Source of the DNA: CAZPBN01 sp964584935
GTDB lineage: Bacteria > Acidobacteriota > Aminicenantia > Aminicenantales > Aminicenantaceae
Direction: 5' to 3'
Assembly (NCBI GenBank): GCA_964584935.1
Contig: CAZPBN010000011.1
Span: 35,396 to 99,395 of the forward strand
Length of the DNA stretch: 64,000 nucleotides
Shown here: positions 61,239 to 64,000 of the stretch, one piece after another
Position numbering within the stretch: the first letter of the stretch is position 1
Layout: each line of letters begins with the position of its first letter
Position numbers and translations under genes: made by a program
The notes under the pieces: model-generated
Told to the model about the DNA's origin: nothing
Seen by the model: the letters and a program-made list of their open reading frames with translations, nothing else
Databases searched by the model: none

Positions 61239-63869
61239 TTATTCGCCAAAAAAGGATTCTTCATAGAATTTTCCTGGCACCGAATCATCGGAATTTATTT
61301 TTATTTGATCTGGCTTTTCTTCCAGATGGAAACGAAATTCTTTAACTTTCTCATCAATGATTATTTTTTTTTGGATTGTTTTTCCTTTTTCCTGCCAATC
61401 AACAAGAAGAGGGAAAATAAAAAGGTTTTTCTGTTGAGTGAATTTGAGCATCAGATCATAGCCCTTATCGGTTTTCAAAAAGGAATGGGATATCTTTACT
61501 TCAGGAAGCAAATGGGTATCAAGCCAAGCGTGAAAGAAAGTGCTTAGATCTTTTCCTGATACCTTTTCCATGGTCTCCATAAAATCTTTTGTCCTGACGG
61601 CGCTGTATTTGTGATTTTGAAAGAAGTCTTTCAATCCCCTAAAGAAAACTTCATCTCCCAGAATATCCTTCAGCATATTCAACACTAATGAGGATTTGTT
61701 ATACACAATGGCTTGATAGGCTTCAAAATCATTATGACTCAAGCGGGAACCAAGGGTGATACACCCTTTTGAAGATTTCTTTTCAGTCCAGTGAGAAAAT
61801 TTTTGAAGCATTTTATGAAAAGCTTTATCTCCCAGGTCTTTTTTCAAATAGAGGAGAGCAGAAAATTGAGCTAATCCTTCACTCAACCACTTATCATGGT
61901 AGGACGCATAGCTTATTCCATGTCCCCACCACTGGTGAGCAATTTCGTGAGCAATGGAATATTCATCCCATCCGGAGAAATCAACAGGACTTCTGGAAAA
62001 CACTGGGCGCCGTTTACCTGGAATATAAGGAAACTCGTTAAGGACAATGAACGAAGCTGAACTATGCCCTCCTTTAGATGGCCAGTGTCTCCGGACAATG
62101 CTTAATTTTTCATAGGGGAAGGGACCAAAAAGGCCCTGGTAAAATTGAAGGATACTTCTGGATTTCTTGAGAAAAGATATATTTTTTAACCAGATTTTAG
62201 AAGAAATAAAAATCTCTAAAGGAATCCCTTTTAAATCTTCTTCCTCTTTGGAGAATTTCCCCACTATAAAAGAAAGGTGATTGACAGGATGTTTTGTTTG
62301 AAATGTATAAATGGAGTGGTCGTTTTCATTTTTGCTTTCTTCGTCAGTGGAATCAACTGAATGTCTGTATTTCTCAAGATATCCAGTTCCTATGCACTTG
62401 TAATCGCTTGGAATGGTGACTTTTAATCGCGCCCTAAAGTAGTCAACCTCTGTAGGGCTAGGATACCAATAGATGGATTGACTGAAAAGTCGGCTTGAAT
62501 AACGGGGATAGATGACCCTTTTTGTGTGAAAGTCGATCTTGGATTCCTGAAAAATAATTCCCGGTTTTTTGGGGAACTCCAGTTTCCCCTTATAAAATAT
62601 TTCAACTTTCTGAGTTTTTTCTTTGGACTGGGAGGGAATAAGGTAAAGGTATAGATTTTTTCTCAGTTTGTCCTGGGTATAAAAAAGACTATTTTTCTTC
62701 CCGTCGTATATACGGAGAATGTCCAGATTAGGATTTAGCTTAAATCTTATTTTGTTTAGTGAATTTGCCTGGGATTCAAGATCGATAGAAATTTTTCCCG
62801 ATATGAATGATTTGTCAGGATTGAAATGAATGTCTATGTTATAGTCTTTAATGAGCAGCTTTTGTTTCAAAGAAAAAGACACCTTCATTTGTTTTTTATC
62901 ATTATAAGGAGAGTAAAGACTGATCAAATTTCCTTCCTCTACATCGAGTAATCCCACTTCTTCTTGGGCATAAGGAGAATATATATAGGTTAAAATCCCC
63001 GCTTTATCTGCACTGAAGGTAAAAACAGCTTGACCCCCTTGAGGAATAGAGGAAAGGAAACTTCCGCTTATAGAATGGTCAAAAGAAAAAGAGCGGGAGT
63101 GATGATGGTTGAAAATATCCCTGGCTTCACTTATTTCTGAGCTTGAGATAACCTCAGATTCCTTTTTTTCTAACCGCTCAATTGTGATGTTTTTTTTAAA
63201 AAAATCATTCGAGAATCTGAGATAGGCATACTTAAGATTATCTTGGAGAATTTTATCGGAGTAAATCAATTGGAGTTGATGCTGTTCCCTGGGATGAGAA
63301 GGGCGGAAAACAGTCCGGCCTTCTCCTATAATGACCAGAGCGGTCTCTAAATCGGGAATATTATCATAAAAAATCAGAGCATTTTCAAAATTAAGTTTTA
63401 TATCAATATGTTTGACTTCAATGGATTGGACTTTCTCTATATGACTTGAAGGAATTTTGAGCTTGTAGCTGAGATTAGAGTTAACCTCTTTGCTGACTAT
63501 CTGCCAGTTCTCGTCTGCTTGAGCCATTTGCAGATGCCAGGACTCCACAATAGCGGAAAAATCGTTTTGATAAAAAACGAGAGCATTGACACTTGCTTTT
63601 CCATTCTTTTGCTTCTCGATTTTTGCTTTATGGAAAACAACGCTCTCCATCATTAATTCTTGAAAAAGGTTTTTGATAGCCATTTTTTCTTTTTCTCTTA
63701 TTTCAGGAGAGAAAGCATTCAAATAGGCAGGAATGTTTTTATTTGTCAAATACTCTTGAGTTTGGGAGATAAACTTTTTCAAATCCTGTTCTTCAGGATG
63801 TAATATGGGAATGAGGGAATACAAAAGGATGAAAAAGAGAAATATTTTGGAAAGAAATTGGCTTCTCAT
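61239..63869 (-). CDS. Large exported M1-family aminopeptidase-like protein
   Basis: This 876-residue protein has a signal peptide (about 1-24), a long N-terminal region of about 330 residues with no domain I recognise, and an M1 peptidase core (about 350-770). The core has HEIAHQWWG (641-649) and SEGLAQFSALLYLKK with the third zinc ligand. GGHSSASFIVLNE stands in the place of the GAMEN exopeptidase motif. It ends about 100 bases before the M16 pair on the same strand, so it may lead their transcript. Confidence 0.87.
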   Translation of the reverse strand: MRSQFLSKIFLFFILLYSLIPILHPEEQDLKKFISQTQEYLTNKNIPAYLNAFSPEIREKEKMAIKNLFQELMMESVVFHKAKIEKQKNGKASVNALVFYQNDFSAIVESWHLQMAQADENWQIVSKEVNSNLSYKLKIPSSHIEKVQSIEVKHIDIKLNFENALIFYDNIPDLETALVIIGEGRTVFRPSHPREQHQLQLIYSDKILQDNLKYAYLRFSNDFFKKNITIERLEKKESEVISSSEISEARDIFNHHHSRSFSFDHSISGSFLSSIPQGGQAVFTFSADKAGILTYIYSPYAQEEVGLLDVEEGNLISLYSPYNDKKQMKVSFSLKQKLLIKDYNIDIHFNPDKSFISGKISIDLESQANSLNKIRFKLNPNLDILRIYDGKKNSLFYTQDKLRKNLYLYLIPSQSKEKTQKVEIFYKGKLEFPKKPGIIFQESKIDFHTKRVIYPRYSSRLFSQSIYWYPSPTEVDYFRARLKVTIPSDYKCIGTGYLEKYRHSVDSTDEESKNENDHSIYTFQTKHPVNHLSFIVGKFSKEEEDLKGIPLEIFISSKIWLKNISFLKKSRSILQFYQGLFGPFPYEKLSIVRRHWPSKGGHSSASFIVLNEFPYIPGKRRPVFSRSPVDFSGWDEYSIAHEIAHQWWGHGISYASYHDKWLSEGLAQFSALLYLKKDLGDKAFHKMLQKFSHWTEKKSSKGCITLGSRLSHNDFEAYQAIVYNKSSLVLNMLKDILGDEVFFRGLKDFFQNHKYSAVRTKDFMETMEKVSGKDLSTFFHAWLDTHLLPEVKISHSFLKTDKGYDLMLKFTQQKNLFIFPLLVDWQEKGKTIQKKIIIDEKVKEFRFHLEEKPDQIKINSDDSVPGKFYEESFFGE

Positions 63870-64000
63870 TTTACTCCATGAATAAAATTATATCTGTTTA
63901 AAAAATATGCATATTTTATGCCAGAGAGGGGAAATCAATATCTCAATTTGAAGAACCCCTGGAAAATATTTACTGAAGAGATTTAAAAGTGTTTGACTAG

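Noticed and set aside
1..64000. tRNA, rRNA, CRISPR arrays, transposases or prophage genes
   Set aside because: I looked through the intergenic gaps and found no cloverleaf-like sequence with a GGTTCGA-type arm, no regular spaced repeats, and no transposase, integrase or phage structural gene.

Overview
This window is a chromosomal segment, about 38 % GC by eye, from a Gram-negative, LPS-type bacterium. The markers are outer-membrane barrels, a TonB-dependent receptor with an N-terminal carboxypeptidase-regulatory-like domain, an O-antigen-type ABC exporter with a Wzt-like C-terminal domain, RfaE2, and System II (ResB/CcsA) cytochrome c maturation. Three GWxTD-domain proteins, several exported M1/M16 peptidases and a split F-type ATP synthase operon resemble Acidobacteriota, especially candidate Aminicenantes-like lineages. 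That placement is inference from gene content; no rRNA gene is present.

Layout. 1-2.8 kb: the end of a DnaQ-like exonuclease, then an AbiEi/AbiEii-type toxin-antitoxin pair whose promoter overlaps one of two identical 19-bp palindromes. 3.1-5.3 kb: an outer-membrane barrel and a methyltransferase. 5.4-7.5 kb: resB-ccsA. 7.6-10.8 kb: a minus-strand glycan operon (GT2, GT4, SDR). 10.8-13.6 kb: a degenerate receiver protein, accD, folC. 13.6-16.1 kb: PhoU-like, Na/Pi cotransporter, fxsA. 16.3-20.5 kb: a minus-strand operon under a near-consensus Fur box lying between good -35 and -10 elements. It encodes a DUF401 permease, a small CxCG protein that is frameshifted here, a polytopic membrane protein, and a fused double MinD/ferredoxin ATPase. 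20.8-27.6 kb: a UPF0316 protein, an SDR gene relic, and atpF'-F-H-A-G-D-C without subunits a and c. 27.6-34.7 kb: TrmN6-like methyltransferase, polysaccharide ABC exporter, rfaE2, acpS, then acyl-CoA synthetase, ACP and an alpha-oxoamine synthase (Kbl-like). 34.9-38 kb: glmS and a GlmU-like nucleotidyltransferase. 38-64 kb: an export-rich region with a C26 amidotransferase, a membrane metalloprotease/enolase fusion, three GWxTD proteins, two M1 peptidases, an active/inactive M16 pair, a TonB receptor, and TPR or barrel proteins.

The most striking item is the gene at 39628-42291. It joins an M50-like intramembrane metalloprotease segment (HETGH) to a complete enolase that is circularly permuted: the catalytic barrel comes first and the enolase N-terminal domain last. 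Every catalytic and metal-binding residue I checked is kept. Other points of note are the Fur-controlled Fe-S ATPase/permease operon, a lysine-rich 53-residue extension on AtpD, the unusual leader of the TonB receptor (tandem repeat, orphan 13-nt Shine-Dalgarno, mini-ORF and two perfect hairpins), and a receiver domain with Glu in place of the phospho-acceptor Asp.
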